NCBI GenBank assembly: GCA_017860725.1
Contig: JAGDMX010000002.1
Coordinates: 1 to 26,360 of the forward strand
Source of the DNA: Chloroflexota bacterium
GTDB taxonomy: Bacteria > Chloroflexota > Anaerolineae > Anaerolineales > UBA4823
Length of the DNA stretch: 26,360 bases
Direction of reading: 5' to 3'
The notes beneath the pieces are model-generated. The model was not told the origin of the DNA, did not search any database, and worked only from the letters and a program-made list of their open reading frames with translations. The position numbers and the translations under genes were made by a program. This document shows, piece by piece, positions 7,038-14,834 of this stretch (the stretch's first letter is position 1; the number at the start of each line of letters is the position of its first letter).

Positions 7038-8504
7038 CTATCTGGGTGGGCGTTTACTTTTAGCGCCCGGTCGACGCGTCGCAGAGCCATGGTAGGGAGG
7101 AGCGGTGATCGAATAAATCTTGCATAAACGGGTGTCCTCCATACGGCTTAACAATCTGTTGTCCATCTCTTCCTTAAACGTGGAAGTGGTGATGACCGTT
7201 GGTAGGGCAGCGTTATAACGATAATTGAACAACTGGTATAACTTTTCGCGCGCCCAGGGCGTGGTGGTCTGGGTTCCCAGGTCATCCAGGATCAACAAAG
7301 GAGCCGTTCGAATTTCCTCGAACCGCCGGTCCAGGCTAATCGTGCTGTTCGGGCTGAAAGTCGCCCGCAAGTGATCCAATAGATCCGGCACAACCACAAA
7401 CAGCGACGGGTATCCTTGCTCATTCCGATAGTTCGCCACCGCTGCTGCCAGGTGGGTTTTCCCGCTGGCATACGAACCGGTGAAAACAATCCAACCGCGC
7501 GGTTTATCTGCATATTTTTGCGCTTCCTTAAACGCCCGCTCGACACTTTTTAGCTCATCCGCTGTTAAATCTTCACCCTGGCGCAGATCAAAGCTGGCAA
7601 AGGTTTTATCATGTAATATATCCAGGGAGGAAAGCTCATGGTGACCGAAATCCTTGACCGGCCGGCGATAATCCGGGGCAAGGATTTCCACGCGAGTTAC
7701 CAGTTCGGGGTCCGCCAGCCGCGATTGGATGCGGCCTTCCATATCTTTCACAGATAAGTTTGTGGTGACGACGAGCGGAAGGTGGTTGATGTAGCGATAG
7801 TTTAAGATCTGGAAGATTTTCTCTTGCGCCCAGGGGGTGGCATTTTGAGTTCCGAAGTCGTCCATCACCAGCAGGGGCGCCTGGCGAATCTGCTCAAACC
7901 TACCCTCGAAGGTAGCCTCGGGGTCCTGGTAGGCAAAGCGCAAGGTGTCGAGCAGATCGGGAACCGTGATGAACAGGGTTGGAATTCCCATGTCGACTGC
8001 GAAATTTGCAATCGCAGCAGCTAGATGGGTTTTCCCGCAGCCGTAACCGCCCTGCAGCAATAGCCAGCCCTTCAAGTTCTGAGCAAAGTGACGCGCCTGG
8101 TTGAAAGCCACTTCAAGGGACTCGGCCTGTTGCTGCCAGAGCCCGACCAGGCCGCGCGGCTGAAAATTTTCGAAGGTGAGGTGACTCAGCTGATCCAGGT
8201 TGCTGAGGGCAAATAAGCGCTGCCGCACCTGCTGGCTGACCTGACTCTGGCGGCAAACACAGATCTGCACTTTACCGAATTCCGGATGCCCTAAAGGTAA
8301 ATCCTGGCGCACAAAGCCAATCCCCTGGCAAATCGGGCAGTTTGGATCGCCGGGTAAATCCGAGGTATTGATCCGTTCCGGGACCGGGCTGGCTGCAGCC
8401 TTCTTAGTCCTGGCTTTCTTCGTCGCTTCCTTGTTCGTCGGAGGATTCCCACTCGGTGTACCTGCGGCGAATTTCCTCAGAGTCGCCTCGATCTTTTCGT
8501 TCAT
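7038..8504 (-). CDS. Tandem DnaC/IstB-like AAA+ ATPase, putative helicase loader
   Basis: The protein has 488 residues; ATG 8504 follows GGGAGGG at 6 nt. It begins with a basic, low-complexity tail and a zinc-binding-type cluster (CPIC at 56-59, CVC at 82-84) like that of phage/Bacillus DnaC-DnaI-type loaders. Two complete ATPase modules follow. Module 1 has Walker A GGYGCGKT (152-159) and Walker B LLVMDDFG (211-218). Module 2 has GSYASGKT (343-350) and LLILDDLG (403-410). They are clearly a duplication: both carry VPDLLDxLR and TPWAxEK motifs. The gene overlaps the end of the DnaD-like gene by 101 bp and lies downstream of dnaB, so loading of the replicative helicase is the likely job. Bacterial DnaC/DnaI proteins normally carry one AAA+ domain, so the fused pair is unusual. 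Confidence 0.85.
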   Translation of the reverse strand: MNEKIEATLRKFAAGTPSGNPPTNKEATKKARTKKAAASPVPERINTSDLPGDPNCPICQGIGFVRQDLPLGHPEFGKVQICVCRQSQVSQQVRQRLFALSNLDQLSHLTFENFQPRGLVGLWQQQAESLEVAFNQARHFAQNLKGWLLLQGGYGCGKTHLAAAIANFAVDMGIPTLFITVPDLLDTLRFAYQDPEATFEGRFEQIRQAPLLVMDDFGTQNATPWAQEKIFQILNYRYINHLPLVVTTNLSVKDMEGRIQSRLADPELVTRVEILAPDYRRPVKDFGHHELSSLDILHDKTFASFDLRQGEDLTADELKSVERAFKEAQKYADKPRGWIVFTGSYASGKTHLAAAVANYRNEQGYPSLFVVVPDLLDHLRATFSPNSTISLDRRFEEIRTAPLLILDDLGTQTTTPWAREKLYQLFNYRYNAALPTVITTSTFKEEMDNRLLSRMEDTRLCKIYSITAPPYHGSATRRPGAKSKRPPR

Positions 8505-9132
8505 CGCGTCCCTCCCGCTGCCAGCGGCGCAAGATAGCCTGAATATAATTCCAGTTGCGCTTGTTGTTTTTGACGGCTATACGAACAGCATCTTCTAACC
8601 AGATCGCCGGGTATTCGTTCTCGGCCTCCCGCAACGCCTCCGCCAGCATCGGCGTCAGCGGGCCAATGTTTTCCTCATAAAGCCGGAAAATATTGGCCGG
8701 TGCCGGGGCCAATTCCACCGGGATGCGATCATCTTCAACCGGTCTCCAATCGCCACGCAGGAGTGCTTCCAGGGCTGCTCGACCTTTCGGTGAATTTAGA
8801 AAGTAAAGTGGAGACTGACTGGTTCTTGCTGGTGTGTCACTCTGCAGTAAAGTGCCTCGATTGACTGCTTGTTCCAAGGCATGCGACAATGCGGCTTCGG
8901 CTTCGGCTGGCGTGTCCCCCAGCCCCTGCATAAAAAGCTCATCCCGTGATATTTCTTCATAACGCAGGTAGCGAAAAGCCTGTTCCATGCGGTCTAAACG
9001 CCAGAAGATATACAAGGTCAGCTTTAGCTCTGCCAATTCCTCAATCTCAGGCAACAGCTCGCTGAAAAACTGAGCGGGTATGGGCGTTAGATGAAATTTA
9101 CCTTCCGGGAAGCCAGGAAATTTTTTGGCCAA
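8404..9132 (-). CDS. DnaD-domain replication protein
   Basis: The product has 242 residues. The start is TTG 9132, with AGGTG from the end of dnaB placed 6 nt before it; only 3 bp separate the two genes. The C-terminal DnaB2/DnaD-type domain (about 145-205) has the diagnostic NIFRLYEENIGPLTP and YIQAILRRWQREG elements. These domains bind DNA and help load the replicative helicase in Firmicutes primosomes. The N-terminal half resembles winged-helix-type initiator regions but is not diagnostic. The acidic tail (about 205-242) is encoded in the stretch shared with the next gene. The order dnaB - DnaD-like - DnaC-like makes a primosome role likely. Confidence 0.85.
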   Translation of the reverse strand: MAKKFPGFPEGKFHLTPIPAQFFSELLPEIEELAELKLTLYIFWRLDRMEQAFRYLRYEEISRDELFMQGLGDTPAEAEAALSHALEQAVNRGTLLQSDTPARTSQSPLYFLNSPKGRAALEALLRGDWRPVEDDRIPVELAPAPANIFRLYEENIGPLTPMLAEALREAENEYPAIWLEDAVRIAVKNNKRNWNYIQAILRRWQREGRDERKDRGDSEEIRRRYTEWESSDEQGSDEESQD

Positions 9133-9135
9133 TTT

Positions 9136-10509
9136 TTACACCTGCGCCAGATCAATAAAGCGAGTGGCTGCATTTTCAAATTTCGCCACCGAGCTGCGAA
9201 AGACCAGCTCCACCACTCCAACCGGACCATTGCGGTGCTTGGCGATTTTAATTTGGGCGATGTTTTTTTTCAGGCTGTCTTTTTCGTAAAGCTCGGGCCG
9301 GTGGATAAACATGACCACATCCGCATCCTGTTCTAACGAGCCAGATTCCCGCAGGTCGGATAACTGCGGTTCCTTATCCGCCCGCTGCTCGACTGCCCGC
9401 GAGAGCTGAGCCGCCGCTAAAACCGGGACGCTGATCTCGCGCGCCAGGACTTTTAAGTTGCGAGAGATATAAGATACTTCCTGTACACGGTTTTCCACTC
9501 GCGTTCCGCTGGACATCAACTGCAGGTAATCCACCAGGATCAGGTCGAGCTGGAACTCCATGTGCAGCCGGCGGCACTTGGTGCGCAGCTGCAACGGTGT
9601 CAGAGCCGGGGTATCGTCCAGGAAAATTACGGTATCGGAGAGCACTTCAATGGCGTGGGAAAAGAGCGGCCATTCGTGCTCCTCCAGCTTACCGGTGCGC
9701 AGCCGCTGCGAGTCGATCCCCGTTTCCTGCGAGATCAAACGCTGTATCAGCTGCTCGTTGGACATCTCCAGAGAAAAAACCGCCACATGTTTTTTGTGAA
9801 GCTGAGCAGCATTCTTGGCAGCCGAGAGCATAAATGCGGTCTTGCCCATCCCCGGCCGGCCGGCAACGATCAGAAAATCGGAGGGCTGCAACCCGCCGAG
9901 TAAGTGATCCAAATCAATGAATCCGGTCGGGACGCCATAGGTTTCCATATCACGACCGGCAAGCTGGTCAATCCGATCGTAGTAATCGCTCAATACCTGC
10001 TGGATGGACTGCAAATCGCGGGTCGTGCGCCGCTCGCTAACCCCAAATACCGCCTTCTCAGCCTCATCCATAACCGTTTCAATGCCGGCATCTTCCTGGT
10101 ATGCCAGCCGGGCAATATCGTTGGCAGCCGAGAGCATCCGGCGCCGGATGGCCGTCTCTTCTACAATCCGGCCATACGCCTCAGCGTGGAGCGAGGTGGG
10201 CACATTACTGATCAATGCTGTCAGGTAAGCCGGCCCCCCCACTTCTGCCAGGTGTCCTTGCCGATCCAGCTCCTGAGATACGGTTAGCAAATCAATCGGG
10301 CTGCGGCGCTCATGCAGGCGGTTGAAGGCATCCCAAATCCAGCGGTGCCGATGGATGTAAAAATCATCCGCCAGTAAAAATTGAGCTACTTGATAGTAAG
10401 CCTCCGGATTGATCAGCACAGATCCAAGCACGGCTTCTTCGGCTTCAAGATGGTGGGGGACTACCAGCGGCCCCGGTGTTACATTTTCATCAGGTGTGAG
10501 ATCACTCAT
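9136..10509 (-). CDS. dnaB: Replicative DNA helicase DnaB
   Basis: The product has 457 residues, a normal DnaB length. The N-terminal DnaB domain begins at about residue 15 with PHHLEAEEAVLGS. The RecA-like motor has Walker A GRPGMGKT (217-224), Walker B LILVDYLQLM (323-332) and an arginine-finger region KHRNGP (424-429). There is no intein. It acts as a hexamer that unwinds the fork. Start ATG 10509 lacks an obvious ribosome binding site (AT-rich TTAACGAATAATA precedes it), so leaderless or weak initiation is possible. A terminator of the upstream BFN gene separates the transcripts, so dnaB must have its own promoter in 10510-10589, but I see no convincing box. Confidence 0.97.
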   Translation of the reverse strand: MSDLTPDENVTPGPLVVPHHLEAEEAVLGSVLINPEAYYQVAQFLLADDFYIHRHRWIWDAFNRLHERRSPIDLLTVSQELDRQGHLAEVGGPAYLTALISNVPTSLHAEAYGRIVEETAIRRRMLSAANDIARLAYQEDAGIETVMDEAEKAVFGVSERRTTRDLQSIQQVLSDYYDRIDQLAGRDMETYGVPTGFIDLDHLLGGLQPSDFLIVAGRPGMGKTAFMLSAAKNAAQLHKKHVAVFSLEMSNEQLIQRLISQETGIDSQRLRTGKLEEHEWPLFSHAIEVLSDTVIFLDDTPALTPLQLRTKCRRLHMEFQLDLILVDYLQLMSSGTRVENRVQEVSYISRNLKVLAREISVPVLAAAQLSRAVEQRADKEPQLSDLRESGSLEQDADVVMFIHRPELYEKDSLKKNIAQIKIAKHRNGPVGVVELVFRSSVAKFENAATRFIDLAQV

Positions 10510-10589
10510 TATTATTCGTTAATTGCCTATCCAAAAAACTGCGATCCATCTCTCCGGAAACATCCAGATTAATCGATCTTCTACGGACG

Positions 10590-10630
10590 AAAAACCGGGG
10601 ACACCGGCGGATGGCCAGGCGTACCCCGGT
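10590..10630 (-). terminator. Intrinsic terminator of the BFN-domain gene
   Basis: On the minus strand ACCGGGG (10630-10624) pairs with CCCCGGT (10600-10594), followed by a short T-run. The 23-nt loop contains further GC-rich inner pairing. It lies 22 bp after the stop of the BFN-domain gene and isolates that gene from dnaB. Confidence 0.7.
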
Positions 10631-10651
10631 GTGCATCCATAAACATCGTAA

Positions 10652-11221
10652 TCACTCACTGTCGTCGTCGTCCTCTTCATCCTCTTTGCCCATATTATCC
10701 AGGTCTAGCTTCTCGAGAAAATCCTGAAACACCGACAGCCGCTCCTCACCGCCTTCTGCCTCAGCCTCCTTAGCCGAGCTCTCTTTTGAAGCGCTTTCAT
10801 CCTGGAGATCTTCTTCTGGGATAATGCCTGCCGAATCCATCACAGAGCGGGCAACGAAGACGGGTACGTGGGTCCGGACAGCGATGGCCAGCGCATCCGA
10901 TGGGCGCGAGTCAATCTGCAAAGTGCGTCCATTGACTTCGGCGACAATATTTCCATAAAAAGTATCGTCTCGCAAAGCAACTACTTCGACCCGCACAACC
11001 CGGGCATTAAGCTGCTGGATGACATTCTTGATCAGGTCATGGGTCAACGGCCGGGCAACCTCTACTTCTTGTAACGCGATGGTGATTGCTTCCGCCTCGT
11101 ACACACCGATCCAAATCGGCAGATAGCGTTCCGCATCACGCTCCCTTAAAATGACGATCCTTTGTTGTGACATCAAACTGACGCGGATACTATCGATTAC
11201 TACTTCGATCATATCGGACAT
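10652..11221 (-). CDS. Bifunctional nuclease (BFN/DUF151) domain protein
   Basis: The product has 189 residues; GGAGGC precedes ATG 11221 at 4 nt. Residues 1-135 form a BFN domain with the typical ends LRERDAERYLPIWIGVYEAE and SRPSDALAIAVRTHVPVFV. The remaining 55 residues are a strongly acidic, low-complexity tail ending EEDDDDSE, with no UVR motif. BFN proteins have been reported to act as nucleases in plants, but their bacterial role is not settled. It is monocistronic, with a promoter at 11250-11278 and a terminator at 10590-10630. Confidence 0.88.
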   Translation of the reverse strand: MSDMIEVVIDSIRVSLMSQQRIVILRERDAERYLPIWIGVYEAEAITIALQEVEVARPLTHDLIKNVIQQLNARVVRVEVVALRDDTFYGNIVAEVNGRTLQIDSRPSDALAIAVRTHVPVFVARSVMDSAGIIPEEDLQDESASKESSAKEAEAEGGEERLSVFQDFLEKLDLDNMGKEDEEDDDDSE

Positions 11222-11249
11222 ATCGGCCTCCGGTGGCTAAATCGTCTTT

Positions 11250-11278
11250 ATTTTAACATGGGCAAGACAGAGATGCAA
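11250..11278 (-). promoter_or_regulatory. Promoter of the BFN-domain gene
   Basis: TTGCAT (11278-11273), 17-bp spacer, TAAAAT (11255-11250). It gives a very short leader of about 20 nt to ATG 11221, which still contains the GGAGGC ribosome binding site. Confidence 0.65.
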
Positions 11279-11325
11279 CCGTTAAACCAAAGGCGCAAAT
11301 CCCATGAAATGTTAAAGAAATTGTA

Positions 11326-11354
11326 TTGCTCATTTTCTTTATAACGATTATAAT
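11326..11354 (+). promoter_or_regulatory. Promoter of the orphan OmpR-type regulator
   Basis: TTGCTC (11326-11331), 17-bp spacer, perfect TATAAT (11349-11354). The start point would be near 11361. The about 65-nt leader contains a small CCCT/AGGG hairpin (about 11388-11403). It is divergent from the BFN-gene promoter, with the two -35 boxes about 48 bp apart. Confidence 0.65.
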
Positions 11355-11425
11355 GCCATCCTATCCGTGTTAGTTTTGATACACGCCCTTGCAGTCGAGG
11401 GAGTGGTATTACAGGTGATGTCTTT

Positions 11426-12085
11426 ATGAAGGGTAAAATTCTCTGGATCCAAGGGAAAAAATTGGATAGTCCTGATTTTATCGCTGCCCTGCGCAAGCGT
11501 GGCTACCAGGTGGAGGCGGTTTCTTCGGGCAATGCGGCTTTGCTTCGGATGCCGGAGTGGGACCCCAACCTGGTGGTTGTGCATGCAGCTTCCCTACGTA
11601 CCAGCGGCAAGCGTATTTGCCAATCGATTCAGAAGCAAGCACCGAAAATGGCCATCCTGGTTATCTCTGAATCAGCGCACAGCAACCCGAACGATCCATG
11701 CGCCAATGAAGTCCTGGTATTACCCTTCACTGCCAGGAAATTAATCGGTCGCCTGGACTCGTATATGCCATGGGGTGACGATCAAGTCCTACTGGCAGGA
11801 CCGATCCAACTTGACCTGGACAACCGGCGCGTTCGCTGCCAGGAGCGCCAGGCGCGGCTTACCCCAGCCTTGACAGCATTGCTCAAGTTGTTGATGGAGC
11901 ACCCGGGGGAACTACTGGAACGTGAACAATTATTCCGCCAGGTTTGGCATACAGAATACACCGGCGACACCCGTACGCTGGATGTCCATATTAGCTGGCT
12001 GCGCTACGCCCTCGAAGAAGACCCGCGCCATCCGGTATTGATAAAAACTGTGCGGGGAGTCGGATACCGGCTGGATGTTGAATAA
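11426..12085 (+). CDS. OmpR-type DNA-binding protein with degenerate receiver domain
   Basis: The product has 219 residues. Residues 1-110 have the layout of a response-regulator receiver but lack its active site. The usual acidic pair (ILVVDD-type) reads ILWIQG. The phospho-acceptor position in NLVVVHAAS holds His or a neighbour instead of Asp. The conserved Lys of the KPF motif is Leu (VLPF). Residues about 125-219 are a normal OmpR winged helix, with ARLTPALTALLKLLMEHPGE, REQLFRQVW, DVHISWLRYALE and IKTVRGVGYRL. No histidine kinase gene is next to it. It is probably a phosphorylation-independent transcription regulator; its targets are unknown and might include the divergent BFN gene. Confidence 0.88.
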   Translation: MKGKILWIQGKKLDSPDFIAALRKRGYQVEAVSSGNAALLRMPEWDPNLVVVHAASLRTSGKRICQSIQKQAPKMAILVISESAHSNPNDPCANEVLVLPFTARKLIGRLDSYMPWGDDQVLLAGPIQLDLDNRRVRCQERQARLTPALTALLKLLMEHPGELLEREQLFRQVWHTEYTGDTRTLDVHISWLRYALEEDPRHPVLIKTVRGVGYRLDVE

Positions 12086-12117
12086 CCACAGCGATTGACG
12101 ATACCCGATTTAGGAAA

Positions 12118-12144
12118 AAAAGACCGCTTAACTGGCGGTCTTTT
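12118..12144. terminator. Bidirectional terminator between convergent genes
   Basis: AAAAGACCGC (12118-12127) and GCGGTCTTTT (12135-12144) form a 10-bp stem with a 7-nt loop, with A- and T-runs on both sides. It ends the plus-strand regulator gene 33 bp after its stop and also lies at the end of the minus-strand methyltransferase, whose last codons and stop are inside the hairpin. Confidence 0.85.
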
Positions 12145-13375
12145 CTGTCTGGTAAAGGCGACCATCGATCCCCACCAGACGAACACACAGGCGCTTCCCG
12201 GTAATATTCTCCGGAAGCTCGATCGATCGTGGAACTTGCGCCTGGCGGCGGGGATTGATCGCCTGCGCGACGCTGCGAAATACCTGCCCATCCCATGCCG
12301 GGTCTACTTCCCAATAATCCAGCTCCGGAAGATCAGGGGCAGAATTCAGGGTAATCGTATTGTGGTCCTGGACGAGCTGATGAGGCCAGGCATTCATCTG
12401 CCACGGATGACCGACCACATATTCCTGAGAAAAAGGGCTTGAATTGCTTTCAACCAGCCGGCTGTGTGTGGTATGCACGGCGCGCCAGGTGACATCGCTG
12501 GCAATAAATCGCCGTCCCAGGCGGGAGGCCACTAAGGGAAGAGTACCCGAGCCGCAAAAAAAATCCGCCACCAGGTCACCCGGATTGGAAGAGGCCAGGA
12601 TCACCCGCTCGAGCAGCGATTGGGGCTTTTGAGTGGGATAACCGGTCCGTTCGCGGTGCAGGCGGGCAACCACCGGGAAATACCACCAATCTTCCGGTAC
12701 CTTACCGCGTTCCAGATCGGGAACCTTGCCAAAGCCAGCTTTATTGGATGAGGCAAATGTCTTTACCGTATTGGGATCATACGGCTGGCGTACGGCTTCC
12801 ACGTTAAATGTATAATCTGCACCTTTTGTGAATACCAGGATGGTATCGTGTTTCCGATTAAAAGCCCGGCGGATCGGCGATGGGCCATGGTAAACCCAAA
12901 TAATTTCGTTGAGGAATCTTCCCGGTCCAAAAATCTCATCGAGCAGCACCCGCGCATAGGCATCTGCATGCCAATCGAGGTGCAGGTATAGCGTCCCGGT
13001 TGGAGATAATAGCCGATGCATCAGCTCCAGGCGGGGATAGAGCATATCGAGGTAGGAGTCGATGTTCGGCCAGGTATCCGGGTAACCTTCTGCCAGCTGC
13101 CAATCCTGAGGCTTGCGCGAATCCTCGCCGCGCCCAACTCTCGCCGGAAAATGGCGATTGGTAAAAAAAGGTGGATCGGCATAGATCAGATCGATCTGCC
13201 CGGCGTATTCAGCCAGGAGCGCCGACATAACCGCCAGGTTATCCCCTAATATCAGCCGGTTCTCCACGGCTGCATGCGGGTAACCTGACCCGCGGGGATA
13301 CACCAGACTATCGGTTGCCAGCCTGGCAGGCATCGGAGAGGCGGGCCGTTTATTCGGCCAGGTGAGTTCGGGCAT
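12128..13375 (-). CDS. Orphan DNA methyltransferase (beta-class, N6-adenine or N4-cytosine)
   Basis: The product has 415 residues. The catalytic motif IV IYADPPFF (64-71) comes before the S-adenosylmethionine-binding motif I ADFFCGSGT (270-278), with GYPTQKPQSLLERVI between them. This is the order of beta-class amino-methyltransferases. Motif IV DPPF fits N6-adenine enzymes best, but N4-cytosine cannot be excluded. The C-terminal 100 residues are family-specific. No restriction endonuclease gene is adjacent, so it is an orphan that may have an epigenetic role or be a remnant of a restriction system. The start at ATG 13375 has a poor ribosome binding site; Met15 is an alternative. It follows the GTPase gene on the same strand, with a stem-loop between them. 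Confidence 0.88.
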   Translation of the reverse strand: MPELTWPNKRPASPMPARLATDSLVYPRGSGYPHAAVENRLILGDNLAVMSALLAEYAGQIDLIYADPPFFTNRHFPARVGRGEDSRKPQDWQLAEGYPDTWPNIDSYLDMLYPRLELMHRLLSPTGTLYLHLDWHADAYARVLLDEIFGPGRFLNEIIWVYHGPSPIRRAFNRKHDTILVFTKGADYTFNVEAVRQPYDPNTVKTFASSNKAGFGKVPDLERGKVPEDWWYFPVVARLHRERTGYPTQKPQSLLERVILASSNPGDLVADFFCGSGTLPLVASRLGRRFIASDVTWRAVHTTHSRLVESNSSPFSQEYVVGHPWQMNAWPHQLVQDHNTITLNSAPDLPELDYWEVDPAWDGQVFRSVAQAINPRRQAQVPRSIELPENITGKRLCVRLVGIDGRLYQTEKTAS

Positions 13376-13393
13376 GAATCCGGATTGAAAGCC

Positions 13394-13428
13394 GCCAGAG
13401 CAGGCAGACTGCTACCTCCTGCTCTGGC
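13394..13428 (-). other. Intergenic stem-loop
   Basis: GCCAGAGCAGG and CCTGCTCTGGC form a perfect 11-bp stem (13394-13404 with 13418-13428) and a 13-nt loop. It lies between the GTPase-like gene and the methyltransferase gene. No T-run of terminator quality follows on the minus strand (GGCTTTC). It could reduce read-through or stabilise the upstream message; a role as full terminator is not supported. Confidence 0.55.
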
Positions 13429-13442
13429 ATTTCTCTTAGATG

Positions 13443-14765
13443 CTATTTCGTGCCAAATTTAGCGCGCAGAATTTCATCCAACGTAGGCTGCCCGATCTCC
13501 TGGAGCTCATAGCGCACTCGCTGGTGAGGTTTGTCGATGCGAAGCACCCGGCCCAGGTCGATGGGCGTCCCGATCAAGACCAGATCGGCATCCACATTGC
13601 GGATGGTCTCTTCCAGCTCGGCTATTTGCTCATCGCCGTAACCCATCGCCGGCAGTACCTTCCCGGTGGTTGGATACTTGGCGTAAGTAGCCTTAATCGA
13701 CCCCACCGCGTAAGGTCGAGGGTCGATAATTTCCGCTGCGCCAAAGCGACGAGCCGCCACGTAGGCAGCTCCATAAGCCATCTCACCGTGGGTCAGGGTT
13801 GGGCCATCTTCGATCACCAGCACACGCCGGTTGCGGATGGCGGCCGGGTCATCCACAAAAAGCGGCGAAGCCGCTTCGATCATGACCGCATCTGGATTCA
13901 GCGCCCACAAATTTTCCCGAACCGTGATCACGTTTTCGGGATTGGCGGTATCGACCTTATTGATAATAAACACATCGGCGGTACGGGCGGTTGTCTCACC
14001 CGGGTGATAGGTGCGCTCGTGCCCTGGCCTGTGCGGGTCGGCAACCACAATATTTAAATCCGAGACGTAAAACGGAAAATCGTTGTTGCCCCCATCCCAC
14101 AAAATGATATCGACTTCCTGCTCCGCCTGGCGCAGGATGCGCTCGTAGTCAACTCCGGCATAAACGATCGAGCCATTCGCAAGGTGCGGCTCGTATTCCT
14201 CGCGCTCTTCAATGGTACACTCGTATTTATCCAGATCCTCGAAACTGGCATAACGCTGCACAGTCTGCTTGACCAGGTCCCCATACGGCATCGGGTGCCG
14301 GATCGCCGCAACCCGAAAGCCCATACTGCGCAGAATCTTTGCGACCCGGCGGGAAGTCTGGCTTTTACCGGACCCGGTGCGCACCGCGCACACGGATACT
14401 ACCGGCTTAGTCGATTTGATCTGGGTGGCAGACAGACCCAACAGGCGGAAATCCGCCCCAGCTGCCAGTACCAGCGAGGCTTTGTGCATCACATATTCAT
14501 GCGAAACGTCACTATACGAAAAAACAACCTGGTCAACTTGCTTTTCATGGATCAGCTTGACCAGGTCTGTTTCAGCATAAATGGGAATTCCAGCCGGATA
14601 ACGCGAGCCGGCTAATTGGGATGGATACAGACGGCCTTCGATGTCGGGAATTTGGGTAGCAGTGAATGCCACGATCTCATACTCGGGATTGTCTCGGAAG
14701 GCAACATTGAAGTTATGAAAGTCGCGGCCGGCAGCGCCCATGATAATTGTACGGATTGGGGTCAT
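13443..14765 (-). CDS. Cyclic 2,3-diphosphoglycerate synthetase-like P-loop protein
   Basis: The product has 440 residues. It opens with IIMGAAGRDFHNFN, a nucleotide-binding-like start shared by this family. A P-loop AVRTGSGKSQTSRR follows (about 127-140), then DIILWDGGNNDFPF and VFIINKVDTA, which looks like an NKxD-type guanine-recognition element. The C-terminal part has EDGPTLTHGEM and LIGTPIDLGRV. The architecture matches proteins annotated as cyclic 2,3-diphosphoglycerate synthetase, known from methanogenic archaea, and related bacterial GTPases. In bacteria the actual reaction is often untested, so the substrate is left open. The gene starts 69 bp after argS on the same strand and may share its transcript. 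The ribosome binding site is AGGAG, rather far (11 nt) from ATG 14765. Confidence 0.75.
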   Translation of the reverse strand: MTPIRTIIMGAAGRDFHNFNVAFRDNPEYEIVAFTATQIPDIEGRLYPSQLAGSRYPAGIPIYAETDLVKLIHEKQVDQVVFSYSDVSHEYVMHKASLVLAAGADFRLLGLSATQIKSTKPVVSVCAVRTGSGKSQTSRRVAKILRSMGFRVAAIRHPMPYGDLVKQTVQRYASFEDLDKYECTIEEREEYEPHLANGSIVYAGVDYERILRQAEQEVDIILWDGGNNDFPFYVSDLNIVVADPHRPGHERTYHPGETTARTADVFIINKVDTANPENVITVRENLWALNPDAVMIEAASPLFVDDPAAIRNRRVLVIEDGPTLTHGEMAYGAAYVAARRFGAAEIIDPRPYAVGSIKATYAKYPTTGKVLPAMGYGDEQIAELEETIRNVDADLVLIGTPIDLGRVLRIDKPHQRVRYELQEIGQPTLDEILRAKFGTK

Positions 14766-14834
14766 ACGTTATAGTTCTCCTGATTTGAATTTTGTCGAAG
14801 GAGTTGCTTATCGCAACAACTACTCCTCCGGGAT

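Noticed and set aside
13440..14057. 205-residue plus-strand ORF
   Set aside because: Antisense to the GTPase-like gene, no ribosome binding site or recognisable domain; a by-product of the codon use of the real gene.
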